This document shows, piece after piece, positions 24,219 through 32,506 of a DNA stretch of 64,000 nucleotides. A program made the translations under genes and the position numbers. The stretch comes from JAVDCA01 sp035293985. Lineage in GTDB: Bacteria > Pseudomonadota > Alphaproteobacteria > Rhizobiales > Xanthobacteraceae. The notes under the pieces were generated by a model, which saw only the letters and a program-made list of their open reading frames with translations, made no database searches and was not told where the DNA came from. The DNA is taken from NCBI GenBank assembly GCA_035293985.1, contig DATGLS010000052.1, positions 496,001-560,000 on the forward strand, read 5' to 3'. Within the stretch, counting starts at the first letter, position 1. Each line of letters begins with the position of its first letter.

Positions 24219-24713
24219 TCAGCTCTTCCCTTTCCAGTGCAGCACGGTGATCAGCGTGAACAGGTGGCGCGCGGTGTCGTGATCGAGGTGCACCTTGTTC
24301 TTGAGGCGCTCCATCAGCAGCTCGGAGCCCTCGTTGTGCAGCGCGCGGCGGCCCATGTCGATCGCCTCGATCTGGCTCGGCGTCGAGGTGCGGATCGCCT
24401 GGTAGTAGCTGTCGCAGATCATGAAGTAGTCCTTCACGAGGCGCTTGAGCGGCGTCAGGGACAGATGATGGGTGACGACCGCGTTGTCTTCGGCGGTGCG
24501 CACGTCGAACACCAGCCGGTTGCCGACGACCGCGAGATGGAGCGCGTAAGGACCGCCCTCGTGCCCGACCGGCGCGAAGGAATTGTCCTGGAGCAGATCG
24601 TAGATCGCGACCGCGCGCTCGTGCTCGACGTCGGCGCTGGAGCGGCCGATCGAGTTTTCGTCGAGCGTGAGCTTGACGAGCCGCTTGTTGCCTGCGGGTG
24701 GCGCCGCGCTCAT
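24219..24713 (-). CDS. UPF0262 family protein
   Basis: A 164-residue protein matching the alphaproteobacterial UPF0262 family: RLVKLTLDENSIGRSSADVEHERAVAIYDLL, GPYALHLAVVGNRLVFDV and KRLVKDYFMICDSYYQAI are its recognised blocks. It is cytoplasmic, with no known function. Its start overlaps the hisD stop by 4 bp (ATGA), so the two are translationally coupled, as is common in related genomes. Confidence 0.93.
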   Translation of the reverse strand: MSAAPPAGNKRLVKLTLDENSIGRSSADVEHERAVAIYDLLQDNSFAPVGHEGGPYALHLAVVGNRLVFDVRTAEDNAVVTHHLSLTPLKRLVKDYFMICDSYYQAIRTSTPSQIEAIDMGRRALHNEGSELLMERLKNKVHLDHDTARHLFTLITVLHWKGKS

Positions 24714-26005
24714 CGCCTATTGAGCCGGATCGCGACCGAGCGCGCGTGGGCGGCGAGGCCCTCCGCCTCGCCGAGCGCGATCGCGGCCGGGCCGAGCTTT
24801 GCGAGCTGGGCCGGCCCGCATTTGAGCATCGAGGTGCGCTTCATGAAGTCGAGCACGCCGAGGCCGGAGGAGAAGCGCGCCGAGCGCGCGGTCGGCAGCA
24901 CGTGGTTGGAGCCGGCGACGTAATCGCCGATCGCCTCCGGCGTATGGGCGCCGAGGAAGATCGCGCCGGTGTTGCGCACGCGCGCGGCGAGGCGCTCGGC
25001 GTCGCGGGCGACGATCTCGAGATGCTCGGGCGCGACCGCATCGACCAGGACGACGGCGTCATCGATGCTTTCCACCAGGATGGTGGCGCCGAAGTCGCGC
25101 CACGAGGCGCTGGCGACCTCGGCACGGGGCAGCGTCGCGAGCTGCGCCGCCACCGCGATCTCGACCTCGCCGGCGAGCATGGCGTCGTCGGTGATCAGGA
25201 TCGACTGCGCCGCGGTGTCGTGCTCGGCCTGCGCCAGGAGATCCGCCGCGATCCAGTCGGCGTTGGCGTCGCGGTCGGCGACGATCAGCACCTCGCTCGG
25301 CCCGGCGATCATGTCGATGCCGACCTTGCCGAACACGAGGCGCTTCGCCGCCGCCACATAGGCGTTGCCGGGGCCGACGATCTTGTCGACCGGGGCGATC
25401 GTCCTGGTGCCGTAGGCGAGGGCTGCGACCGCCTGGGCGCCGCCGATGCGATAGATCTCGTCGACGCCGGCGAGCGAGGCGGCCGCGAGCACCAGCGGAT
25501 TGAGCTTGCCGTCCGGCGTCGGCACCACCATGACGAGGCGCTCGACGCCGGCGACCTTGGCGGGCACCGCGTTCATCAGAACGGAGGACGGATAGGCGGC
25601 GGTGCCGCCCGGGACATAGAGGCCGGCGGCCGCGATCGCGGTCCAGCGGTAGCCGAGCTCGACGCCGAGCGCGTCGGTGAAACGCTCGTCGCGCGGCAGC
25701 TGGCGGCGGTGATAGGCCTCGATGCGCTCGCACGCGAGCTCGAGCGCCGCGAATGCTCGGGGATCGCAGGCGTCGGCCGCCGCCTCGATCTCGGCGCGCG
25801 CGACGCGCAGCCCGCCGGCGGAAAGATCGACCCGATCGAACCGGCGGGTCAGCTCGATCAGCGCCTCGTCGCCGCGCGCGACCACGTCGGCGATGATCGC
25901 CCGCACCGCCTGCTCGACGTCCTGCGCGGCCTCGCGCTTGGTGGCGAGAAACGCGGCAAATCGCTTGGCAAAATCGGCGTCGCGCGTATCGAGGCGGAGC
26001 GGCAT
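24710..26005 (-). CDS. hisD: Histidinol dehydrogenase
   Basis: A 431-residue enzyme catalysing the two NAD-dependent steps from L-histidinol to L-histidine. Family blocks in order: YVPGGTAAYPSSVLMNAVPAKVAGV, GGAQAVAALAYGT, DKIVGPGNAYVAAAKRLV, DMIAGPSEVL and QAEHDTAAQS (zinc ligands Gln and His), APEHLE, GSNHVLPT. The length is normal. The start MPLRLDTRD follows GAGAAAGG; an upstream in-frame start at 26029 is less likely. It overlaps the UPF0262 gene. Confidence 0.97.
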   Translation of the reverse strand: MPLRLDTRDADFAKRFAAFLATKREAAQDVEQAVRAIIADVVARGDEALIELTRRFDRVDLSAGGLRVARAEIEAAADACDPRAFAALELACERIEAYHRRQLPRDERFTDALGVELGYRWTAIAAAGLYVPGGTAAYPSSVLMNAVPAKVAGVERLVMVVPTPDGKLNPLVLAAASLAGVDEIYRIGGAQAVAALAYGTRTIAPVDKIVGPGNAYVAAAKRLVFGKVGIDMIAGPSEVLIVADRDANADWIAADLLAQAEHDTAAQSILITDDAMLAGEVEIAVAAQLATLPRAEVASASWRDFGATILVESIDDAVVLVDAVAPEHLEIVARDAERLAARVRNTGAIFLGAHTPEAIGDYVAGSNHVLPTARSARFSSGLGVLDFMKRTSMLKCGPAQLAKLGPAAIALGEAEGLAAHARSVAIRLNRR

Positions 26006-26085
26006 GGCGGAGCCTTTCTCACGGCTCAATGGCGTGCCGCCGATGGCGCGTCAACCCTCGCCATCGGCAAAGAACAAACGATGAC

Positions 26086-26223
26086 CCGTCATCCTGCGGT
26101 GCCCGAGCGAAGCGCGGGCCTCGAAGAATGATCGGCCGAGGCGGCGACACAAGCACGCAAGCGGCACCACACGAGCGGTGCCCTTCGAGGGCCGCGTTGC
26201 GCGCGGCCGCCTCAGGGTGACGG
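26086..26223. repeat. Dispersed repeat R4
   Basis: GTCATCCTGCGGTGCCCGAG with GCGGGCCTCGAAG near its start and CCTTCGAGGGCCGC with CCTCAGGGTGAC at the end are imperfect inverse copies. It fills much of the gap between hisD and the DUF2948 gene. Confidence 0.6.
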
Positions 26224-26251
26224 CGGGAGATTGATGATCGTGTTGATCGAC

Positions 26252-26707
26252 CTAGACCGTCTTCACGGCATCCGCCGCGTCGATGTGCGCCGGACAGGCA
26301 GCGGTCGCCCAGACGGGGCCGAGGTCGGCGAGCTCCGCCTCCAGGCATTCGACCTCGAGCCGCAGCGCAGCGCCGCCCGAGAAGATCAGCGTGACGAAGC
26401 CGGCCGGCGCATCGGTGGGCGTGAACTCGATCGCGAGCAGGTTGAGGACCGTGTCCTTTTCCGAGCAGGGGATATTGCGATGCTTGAAGCCGTTGACGCG
26501 CTCGAAGCGCAAGGCCGCGCGGCGGCGCCGATAGGGAGGCTCGAGGCTCTGGGCACTCTCCCAGTCGAAGCGATTGATGATGACGATCAGCCGCTTTTCC
26601 GCCGGCCGCCACATGATGTCACCGACCTTGACGACTGAGTCTTGCGCATGCGCCGACACGACCTCGATGTCGTCGCCGTCGAGCGCCACGAGCTTCAGCA
26701 AGTCCAT
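26252..26707 (-). CDS. DUF2948 family protein
   Basis: A 151-residue cytoplasmic protein of the alphaproteobacterial DUF2948 family: MDLLKLVALDGDDIEVVSAHAQDSVVKVGD is the conserved N-terminus, RFDWE and the ALRFERV block follow. Function unknown. It is normally found just upstream of hisD, as here, with a repeat between the two genes. No signal peptide or membrane segment. Confidence 0.92.
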   Translation of the reverse strand: MDLLKLVALDGDDIEVVSAHAQDSVVKVGDIMWRPAEKRLIVIINRFDWESAQSLEPPYRRRRAALRFERVNGFKHRNIPCSEKDTVLNLLAIEFTPTDAPAGFVTLIFSGGAALRLEVECLEAELADLGPVWATAACPAHIDAADAVKTV

Positions 26708-26801
26708 GAACGCGCCTCGGTTTTTCCCTTGGTTCCGCGTATCTGGGGAGGCCCCTTCCCGGCCGCAATGCTCGCCCGGGAATTTTTTGCTGTGGCAAGA
26801 G

Positions 26802-26857
26802 GGCTACGCAGTAGCCCGGCCCCGGATTACGGCGCTGCGCGCCTTCTTCCGGGCTAC
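26802..26857. repeat. Dispersed repeat R3, copy b
   Basis: GGCTACGCAGTAGCCCGG is followed by CCCCGGATTACGGCGCTGCG and CTTCCGGGCTAC. The left and right ends are inverse copies. The right end overlaps the last codons of the MaoC gene at 26854. Confidence 0.65.
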
Positions 26858-27333
26858 GACTTGCTGCGCCGCTGCGCGAACTTGGCGCCGACGAACGACA
26901 TCACCAGCTCGCCATGCTGGTTGACGGCGGTGTTGCGCGCGACCGTCAGCCCCCAGCCGGGCCGCATGGTCATCTCTCGCAGCTCGATGACCTCGCGCGC
27001 GAAGGTGATCGTGTCGCCGGCATAGACCGGCTTCGCCCAGCGCAGCTCGCGGATGCCGGGCGAAGGTCCATCGTTCGCCGGCGTCTCGCCGCGCGCACGC
27101 ATGGCCTCGGCCTCGCGCAGCTCGGAATCGACGAAGTGGCGCATATAGACGGCCGTCGTATGCCAGCCCGAGGCGCACAGCCTGCCGAAATGCGAATGCG
27201 CCGCCGCGTCTTCATCGAGGTGGAAAAGCTGCGGGTCGTAGCGGCGTGCGAAGGCCTTGATCTCGTCGGCCGTGAAGGTGTGGCTGCCGAGCTCGGTGCG
27301 CTCGCCGACGTGCATGTCCTCGAAGTATCTCAT
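26854..27333 (-). CDS. MaoC-family dehydratase (second of a pair)
   Basis: A 159-residue hot-dog-fold protein. FTADEIKAFARRYDPQLFHLDEDAA contains the Asp and His of the MaoC hydratase active site, and CASGWHTTAVYMRHF continues the hot-dog helix. ELRWAKPVYAGDTITFAREV is the second typical block. It hydrates or dehydrates an acyl-CoA. Its ATG overlaps the stop codon of the next MaoC gene upstream (ATGA), suggesting the two form a heteromer or paired subunits. Confidence 0.88.
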   Translation of the reverse strand: MRYFEDMHVGERTELGSHTFTADEIKAFARRYDPQLFHLDEDAAAHSHFGRLCASGWHTTAVYMRHFVDSELREAEAMRARGETPANDGPSPGIRELRWAKPVYAGDTITFAREVIELREMTMRPGWGLTVARNTAVNQHGELVMSFVGAKFAQRRSKS

Positions 27334-27806
27334 GGGCGCGCCTCCGCCCCGCCGCTCGACGCCGGCCGGCATTCGATCATGAAGTGCGGCGTGACCGTCA
27401 TCACCCGCGCGTCGGCGGCGTTGAGCATGTCGAGCCGCACATTGACGAAACCCATCTCGGGCCGGCTCTTCGAGCGCCGCCTGTCGAGCACGTGCATGCG
27501 CACGCGCAGGCGATCGCCCGGCCGCACCGGGGCGAGCCACTTCACCTCCCCGCAGCCGGTCGCGCCCATCGAGGCGGTGTCGAGCACGAAGCCGTCCGCG
27601 ATGATGCGCATCATGATGGCGCAGCTGTGCCAGCCCGACGCGCACAAGCCGCCGATCATGCTGGCGCGGGCCGCCTCCTCGTCGAGATGCATCGGCTGCG
27701 GGTCGAACTCGGCCGCGAACGCCTTGATCTCGTCGGCGGTCACCTCGTAGGCCCCGTATTCGCAGACCTGACCCGGGGTGAAGTCTTCCCAATAGAGCTT
27801 TGGCAC
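27330..27806 (-). CDS. MaoC-family dehydratase (first of a pair)
   Basis: A 158-residue hot-dog protein beginning with GTG as (M)PKLYWEDFTPGQVCEYGAYEVTADEI, the conserved start of this branch; an ATG at 27851 would add 15 unrelated residues. FDPQPMHLDEEAA contains the Asp/His active-site pair and LCASGWHSCAIMMRII follows. VKWLAPVRPGDRLRVR is the second block. The two MaoC proteins resemble each other clearly and arose by duplication. Substrate unknown. Confidence 0.87.
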   Translation of the reverse strand: MPKLYWEDFTPGQVCEYGAYEVTADEIKAFAAEFDPQPMHLDEEAARASMIGGLCASGWHSCAIMMRIIADGFVLDTASMGATGCGEVKWLAPVRPGDRLRVRMHVLDRRRSKSRPEMGFVNVRLDMLNAADARVMTVTPHFMIECRPASSGGAEARP

Positions 27807-28005
27807 GGCGGCCCCAATTCCCTGCCCGATGCGATGCGTTTCCTGGGGCATCCGTAGCGAGCGTGGACCGGCCGCGTCAATCGACGGCGGTATTGGGCGC
27901 TGGCCGCGGCCATCATTTCGCCGCGGGACTGCGGCCTGTCGTAAACGTTTTAGTTACCGAGATTTACGTACGAGTCGACCGGCACGGGGTCGAGAGGAGG
28001 GCGGC

Positions 28006-28299
28006 ATGTTCCAGTTCGGCGACCTTTTTCAGTGGGAACGGTTCATCACGCCGTCGATCATCAAGATTTTCTACTGGCTCGTGCTCGCCGTCGTGGCGCT
28101 GGGCGGCCTGCGCGGCCTGGTCGAAGGCCTGTTCTTGATGCGAGTCAATCTGGTCGGCGGCGTCCTCGCGATCCTTGCCGCCCTGCTGATGACTCTGGCG
28201 GGTGTCATCGTGGCGCGCATCGCGGCGGAATTCGTGCTCATCACCTTCCGCATCAACGAGCACCTCGGCGCCATCCGCAATCAGGGCGACCCGCAGTAG
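28006..28299 (+). CDS. DUF4282 family small membrane protein
   Basis: A 97-residue protein with two membrane helices (about 15-37 and 47-75). It begins MFQFGDLFQWERFITPSIIKIFYWL and ends ITFRINEHLGAI, the conserved pattern of DUF4282. GAGAGGAGGG before the ATG is a very strong ribosome binding site. Function unknown. It is divergent from the MaoC pair. Confidence 0.87.
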   Translation: MFQFGDLFQWERFITPSIIKIFYWLVLAVVALGGLRGLVEGLFLMRVNLVGGVLAILAALLMTLAGVIVARIAAEFVLITFRINEHLGAIRNQGDPQ

Positions 28300-28300
28300 C

Positions 28301-28432
28301 CGTCATTGCCAGTCCTCGGGTCTCGCCTTGGGCGATCCCAAGGGTAAACTCCGCGAAGCAATCTCGCGCTGCGGAAGCATGCGCGAGTGGGTCGAGATTG
28401 GTTCGACGTGCTTCGCACGTCTCGCAATGACG
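28301..28432. repeat. Dispersed repeat R5, copy a
   Basis: Begins CGTCATTGCCAG and ends CTCGCAATGACG, near-inverse ends, with GCGAAGCAATCTCGCG inside. It separates the convergent DUF4282 and ychF genes. A shorter copy is at 43641. Confidence 0.65.
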
Positions 28433-28442
28433 TGCTTGAATC

Positions 28443-29540
28443 CTACGTCGCGAACCTGAAATGCATCACGTCGCCGTCGGCGACGACATAGTCCTTGCCT
28501 TCGAGCCGCAGCTTGCCGGCATCGCGCGCGCCCGCCTCGCCGCCGCACGCCACGTAGTCGCCGTAGCCGATGGTCTCGGCGCGGATGAAGCCGCGTTCGA
28601 AATCGGTGTGGATCACGCCGGCCGCCTGGGGGGCGCGCGCCCCCGCCGTCACGGTCCAGGCGCGCGACTCCTTGGGGCCGGCGGTGAAGAAGGTGACGAG
28701 ATGCAGGAGCGCGTAGCCGGCGCGGATCAGGCGGTCGAGGCCCGCCTCGCTCAGTCCCACCGCGGCGAGATAGTCGGCGCGCTCGTCCGCCGGCAGCACC
28801 GCGATCTCCGACTCGATCTTGGCCGAGATCACGACCGAGGCAGCGCCTTCCTCCTTGGCTCGCGCCTCGACCCGCCGCGATTGCGCATTGCCGGTCGCCG
28901 CCGAGCCCTCCTCGACGTTGCACACATAGAGCACCGGCTTCGACGTGAGCAGCCCGAGCATCGCGAAAGCGCGCGCCTCCTCGGGCCGGCGCTCGACCAG
29001 CCGGGCCGGCTTGCCGTCGCGCAGCAGGGCGAGGCAGCGGTTGAGGAGATCGAGGGCCTCCTTCGATTCCTTGTCGCCGCCCTTCGCCTTCTTCTCCAGC
29101 GCGTCGACGCGCTTCTCCAGGCTGTCGAGGTCGGCGAGCATCAGCTCGGTCTCGACCGTCTCGATGTCGGCGATCGGGTCGATCTTGCCCTCGACATGGG
29201 TGACGTCGTCGTCCTCGAAGCAGCGCACCACATGCGCGATGGCATCGACCTCGCGGATGTTGGCGAGGAACTGGTTGCCGAGCCCTTCGCCTTTCGAGGC
29301 GCCGCGCACCAGGCCGGCGATGTCGACGAAGGTGAGGCGGGTCGGCACGATCTGCGCCGATTTCGCCAGCGCCGCGAGCTTGTCGAGCCGCGGGTCCGGC
29401 ACAGCCACCTCGCCGACATTCGGCTCGATGGTGCAGAACGGATAGTTCGCCGCCTGCGCGGCCGCGGTCGCGGTCAGCGCATTGAAGAGCGTCGACTTGC
29501 CTACATTCGGCAGGCCGACGATGCCGCATTTGAAGCCCAT
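28443..29540 (-). CDS. ychF: Redox-regulated ribosome-associated ATPase YchF/Ola1
   Basis: A 365-residue Obg-family P-loop protein of normal length. The P-loop is GLPNVGKST (9-17), the G3 region is DIAGLVRGASKGEGLGNQFL, and the specificity motif is YVCNVEE, the NxxE form that gives YchF its preference for ATP. The C-terminal TGS-like domain includes TFFTAGPKESRAWT and HTDFERGFIRAETI. It binds ribosomes and influences translation fidelity and stress response. It lies upstream of nothing on the same strand but near pth, the common partner of ychF. Confidence 0.96.
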   Translation of the reverse strand: MGFKCGIVGLPNVGKSTLFNALTATAAAQAANYPFCTIEPNVGEVAVPDPRLDKLAALAKSAQIVPTRLTFVDIAGLVRGASKGEGLGNQFLANIREVDAIAHVVRCFEDDDVTHVEGKIDPIADIETVETELMLADLDSLEKRVDALEKKAKGGDKESKEALDLLNRCLALLRDGKPARLVERRPEEARAFAMLGLLTSKPVLYVCNVEEGSAATGNAQSRRVEARAKEEGAASVVISAKIESEIAVLPADERADYLAAVGLSEAGLDRLIRAGYALLHLVTFFTAGPKESRAWTVTAGARAPQAAGVIHTDFERGFIRAETIGYGDYVACGGEAGARDAGKLRLEGKDYVVADGDVMHFRFAT

Positions 29541-29560
29541 GGTGTGTCTCTGATTTCCAA

Positions 29561-29647
29561 TGAATGGCGAACAGCGAAGAGCGAATAGCAACTAGCGAAG
29601 AGGGAATTGAGCTCCGAGACTACCTTTCCATTCGCTATTCGCTATCT
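29561..29647. repeat. Dispersed repeat R2, copy b
   Basis: Left arm TGAATGGCGAACAGCGAAG and right arm CCATTCGCTATTCGCTATC are imperfect inverse copies. It fills the gap between ychF and pth and covers the pth stop codon. Confidence 0.65.
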
Positions 29648-30246
29648 TCCTTCGCCCCGCCCTTCGGCTCGAATCCCTTTGCCTGCATGGCGAGATGCAC
29701 CTTGTTCTGGAAGGTGCTGTCCTCGCCGCGCGCCAGCAGCCCGGCATTGTCGGCGATCACATCGATGAGCGTCTCGACCCAGGGGCGCTCGTCCTTGGCG
29801 AAATCGCTGAGCACATAGCGATAGACGAGGTTCTTGTCGCCCGGGTGTCCGATGCCGATGCGCACGCGGCGATAGTCGTTGCCGACATGCGCCGTGATCG
29901 AGCGCAGCCCGTTGTGCCCGGCGATGCCGCCGCCCGCCTTCACCCGCACCTTGCCGGGCAGCAGGTCGAGCTCGTCGTGCACCACCACGATGTCGCCGAG
30001 CGCGAGCTTGTAGAAATGCGCCGCCTCGCCGACCGCGCGGCCCGACTCGTTCATGTAGGTGCCCGGCAGCAGCAGCAGCACGCGCTCGGGCCCGAGCGCG
30101 CCCTCGGTGGCGACGCCCTGGAAGCGCCGCCGCCACGGCGGGAAGCCGTGGCGGCGGGCGATCTCCTGCAGCACCATGAAGCCGACATTGTGCCGGTTGC
30201 CGACGTGCTCGGGGCCCGGGTTGCCGAGCCCGACGAGGAGGCGCAT
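29635..30246 (-). CDS. pth: Peptidyl-tRNA hydrolase
   Basis: A 203-residue enzyme that frees tRNA from peptidyl-tRNA lost by ribosomes. GLGNPG (6-11) and NRHNVG hold Asn9 and the catalytic His19. The conserved Tyr before them in E. coli (AEYAATRHN) is His here. LLLLPGTYMNESG, VVVHDELDLLPG (catalytic Asp) and GGGIAGHNGLRS are all present. The last 15 residues (KGFEPKGGAKEDSE) are an extension. It is 21 bp downstream of rplY on the same strand, a common pair. Confidence 0.96.
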   Translation of the reverse strand: MRLLVGLGNPGPEHVGNRHNVGFMVLQEIARRHGFPPWRRRFQGVATEGALGPERVLLLLPGTYMNESGRAVGEAAHFYKLALGDIVVVHDELDLLPGKVRVKAGGGIAGHNGLRSITAHVGNDYRRVRIGIGHPGDKNLVYRYVLSDFAKDERPWVETLIDVIADNAGLLARGEDSTFQNKVHLAMQAKGFEPKGGAKEDSE

Positions 30247-30267
30247 CGCGGTCGCCTCCGTGCCGGC

Positions 30268-31014
30268 TTACTTCTTCTCCGCCGCGCCTCCAGCGGCCGG
30301 CGCAGCGCCAGCCGCGGGGGCCGCGCCCGGCGCCGCTCCAGGCGCACCTGGCGCCGCACCCGGTGCCGGCGTGCCGGCTTCCGCCGCCGCTGCCGCGGCT
30401 GCTGCCGCTGCCGCCGCCGCTTCCGCCGCCGCCTTCATTTCTTCGGCGTAGCCGGACGGCGGCACGATGGTGACGAGGGTTGCATCGCCGTGCACGATGG
30501 GGCGCACGTTGGCGGGCAGGTTCACGTCGCTCAAGTGGCGCGAATGGCTGATCTCGAGGCCGGTGATGTCGACGTCGATCGATTCCGGGATCGAGTCCGC
30601 CGGGCACACCACCTCGACATGATGGGTGACGATGTTGACGGCACCGCCGCGCTTCACGCCGGGCGACTGGTCGACGTTCATCACGTGCACCGGGATGCGC
30701 ACCCGGATGGTCGCGCCTTCGCCGAGACGGAGGAAGTCGACATGGATCGGGTTGTCGCGCACCGGGTCGAGCTGGAAGTCGCGCGGGATCGTGCGGTGCT
30801 TCTTGCCGTCGACCTCGATGTTGCAGATGCTGGTGAGGAAGCGGCCCGCGAAGATGCGGCGGCGGAGCTCCTCGAAGTCGAGCGAGATCGCGATCGGGGG
30901 CTGGTTGTCGCCGTAGATCACGCCCGGCACGCGGCCTTCGCGACGCACGGCCCGGGCGGCCCCCTTGCCGGCCCGCGGACGCGCCGTCGCCTTCAATTCA
31001 TTGACGGTCGCCAT
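30268..31014 (-). CDS. rplY: 50S ribosomal protein L25/general stress protein Ctc
   Basis: A 248-residue L25 of the long Ctc type. The N-terminal 5S rRNA-binding domain spans about 5-95 (RPRAGKGAARAVRREGRVPGVIYG, FAGRFLTSICNIEVDGKKHRTIPRDFQLDPVRDNPIHVDFL). The beta-rich TL5 domain follows to about 187. Residues 195-248 are an unusual low-complexity tail of Ala runs and Ala-Pro-Gly repeats. Ala-rich tails occur in L25 of this group. It is followed directly by pth. Confidence 0.95.
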   Translation of the reverse strand: MATVNELKATARPRAGKGAARAVRREGRVPGVIYGDNQPPIAISLDFEELRRRIFAGRFLTSICNIEVDGKKHRTIPRDFQLDPVRDNPIHVDFLRLGEGATIRVRIPVHVMNVDQSPGVKRGGAVNIVTHHVEVVCPADSIPESIDVDITGLEISHSRHLSDVNLPANVRPIVHGDATLVTIVPPSGYAEEMKAAAEAAAAAAAAAAAAAEAGTPAPGAAPGAPGAAPGAAPAAGAAPAAGGAAEKK

Positions 31015-31197
31015 TGTTGCAATCCTTCAGGTTCTGCTTTTTGGAGTGCCCGCGGCGTGCCTCCAGGGGTGTCGGGGCCGCGGACGCGCGGCTTATAGCC
31101 GCCCGGCCGCCGCCTGACAAGCAATCGGGCACAATCGGGCGCAATCGGGAATGCTTGCGCGCGGCCGTCGCAAACAGGGTTGAGTGCCCGAAAGGCA

Positions 31198-31524
31198 CTA
31201 CATCGTGGGCGGCGGCACCGGCCCGGGCGACTGCGGCGGCGGGCTCCCGGGCTGGGTCACGGGCGGCCACGCCGACGACCCGAGCCTCGCCTCGAGGGCG
31301 GCGATGCGCGTCTGCAGTGCCTCGTTCTCCTCGCGCGCGAGGCGGGCCATCTCCTTGACGGCCTCGAACTCCTCGCGCCGCACCAGGTCGAGGTCGCGCA
31401 GGACGCGGTCGGCCTGGGTGCGAAACAGCGTGTCGAGCTCACGCCGCGCGCCGGAGGCGACGCCGGCGGCATCATTCATCAGCCGCGCGATCTCGTCGAA
31501 GAAGCGGTTCGAGGTCTGGGTCAT
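31198..31524 (-). CDS. BMFP/UbiK-like accessory factor (YqiC family)
   Basis: A 108-residue protein. Residues 5-80 form a helical membrane-fusogenic/coiled-coil domain (SNRFFDEIARLMNDAAGVASG, VRREEFEAVKEMARLAREENEALQTRIAALEARL), characteristic of YqiC/UbiK, which in enterobacteria supports ubiquinone synthesis by binding Ubi proteins. The last 25 residues are Pro-rich. The start MTQTSNRFF gives the usual N-terminus. It is divergent from lgt. Confidence 0.85.
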   Translation of the reverse strand: MTQTSNRFFDEIARLMNDAAGVASGARRELDTLFRTQADRVLRDLDLVRREEFEAVKEMARLAREENEALQTRIAALEARLGSSAWPPVTQPGSPPPQSPGPVPPPTM

Positions 31525-31666
31525 CGGGTTTCTCCGGAGCAACGTCAGGTCAAAATGGCGTTGCGGCTCGCCGGCCGCAAGACGTGTCGCCCTTGTCGTG
31601 CCGCCCTTGACGCCACCCCGCCCTTACCGCATCACCGCTTCGATCCGCCTCCAACGGACTGATTCG

Positions 31667-32506
31667 ATGCCGCTTTCGGTCCCGCTCTCGATCTTGCCCT
31701 ATCCGAAGTTCGATCCCGTCCTGGTCAAGCTCGGGCCGTTCGCGATCCGCTGGTACGCGCTCGCCTATATCTGCGGCATCCTGCTCGGCTGGCTCTATGC
31801 CCGCCGCATCATCGCCAATGAAAGCCGCTGGGGCGGTCCGCCGCCGTTCACGATCACCGACTACGACGACTTCGTGCTCTGGGTCACGCTCGGCATCATC
31901 CTGGGCGGCCGCATCGGCTATGTGCTGTTCTACAATTTCGATTTCTATCTCCAGCACCCGCTCGACATGCTCAAGGTGTGGAACGGCGGCATGTCGTTCC
32001 ATGGCGGATTTCTCGGCTGCGTCATCGCGGTGACGGCGTTCGCGTGGGCCCGCGGCATCTCGTTGCTGTCGCTCGGCGACATCACCTGCGCGGTCGGGCC
32101 GATCGGCCTCTTTCTCGGACGCCTCGCCAACTTCGTGAACGGCGAATTGTGGGGCCGCCCGACCGACGTGCCGTGGGCGATGATTTTTCCCGCCGACCAC
32201 GACCAGCTGCCGCGCCATCCGAGCCAGCTCTACGAGGCGGCGCTGGAAGGCATCGTGCTGCTGCTGATCCTCAATTTCATGATCCGGCGCGGCGCGTTGA
32301 AGCGACCCGGCCTGATCATCGGCGCCTTCGCGATCTCTTACGCACTGATGCGTTCTTTCTGCGAGCTCTTTCGGGAGCCCGACATCCAGCTCGGTTTCCT
32401 GTGGCACGGCACCACCATGGGCATGCTGCTGTCGATCCCGTTGTTTCTCGCCGGTGTCTGTTTCGTCGTGTATGCTTTGCGCCATCCCGCGCGGAGCCCG
32501 ACATGA
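31667..32506 (+). CDS. lgt: Prolipoprotein diacylglyceryl transferase
   Basis: A 279-residue inner-membrane enzyme that transfers diacylglyceryl to the lipobox cysteine of prolipoproteins. It has seven predicted membrane helices. Family blocks: FAIRWYALAYICGILLGWLYARR, GGRIGYVLFYN, GGMSFHGGFLG (with the essential His), and the Lgt signature GRLANFVNGELWGRPTDVPWAM. RHPSQLYEA follows. The stop codon overlaps the next start by 4 bp. Confidence 0.97.
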   Translation: MPLSVPLSILPYPKFDPVLVKLGPFAIRWYALAYICGILLGWLYARRIIANESRWGGPPPFTITDYDDFVLWVTLGIILGGRIGYVLFYNFDFYLQHPLDMLKVWNGGMSFHGGFLGCVIAVTAFAWARGISLLSLGDITCAVGPIGLFLGRLANFVNGELWGRPTDVPWAMIFPADHDQLPRHPSQLYEAALEGIVLLLILNFMIRRGALKRPGLIIGAFAISYALMRSFCELFREPDIQLGFLWHGTTMGMLLSIPLFLAGVCFVVYALRHPARSPT

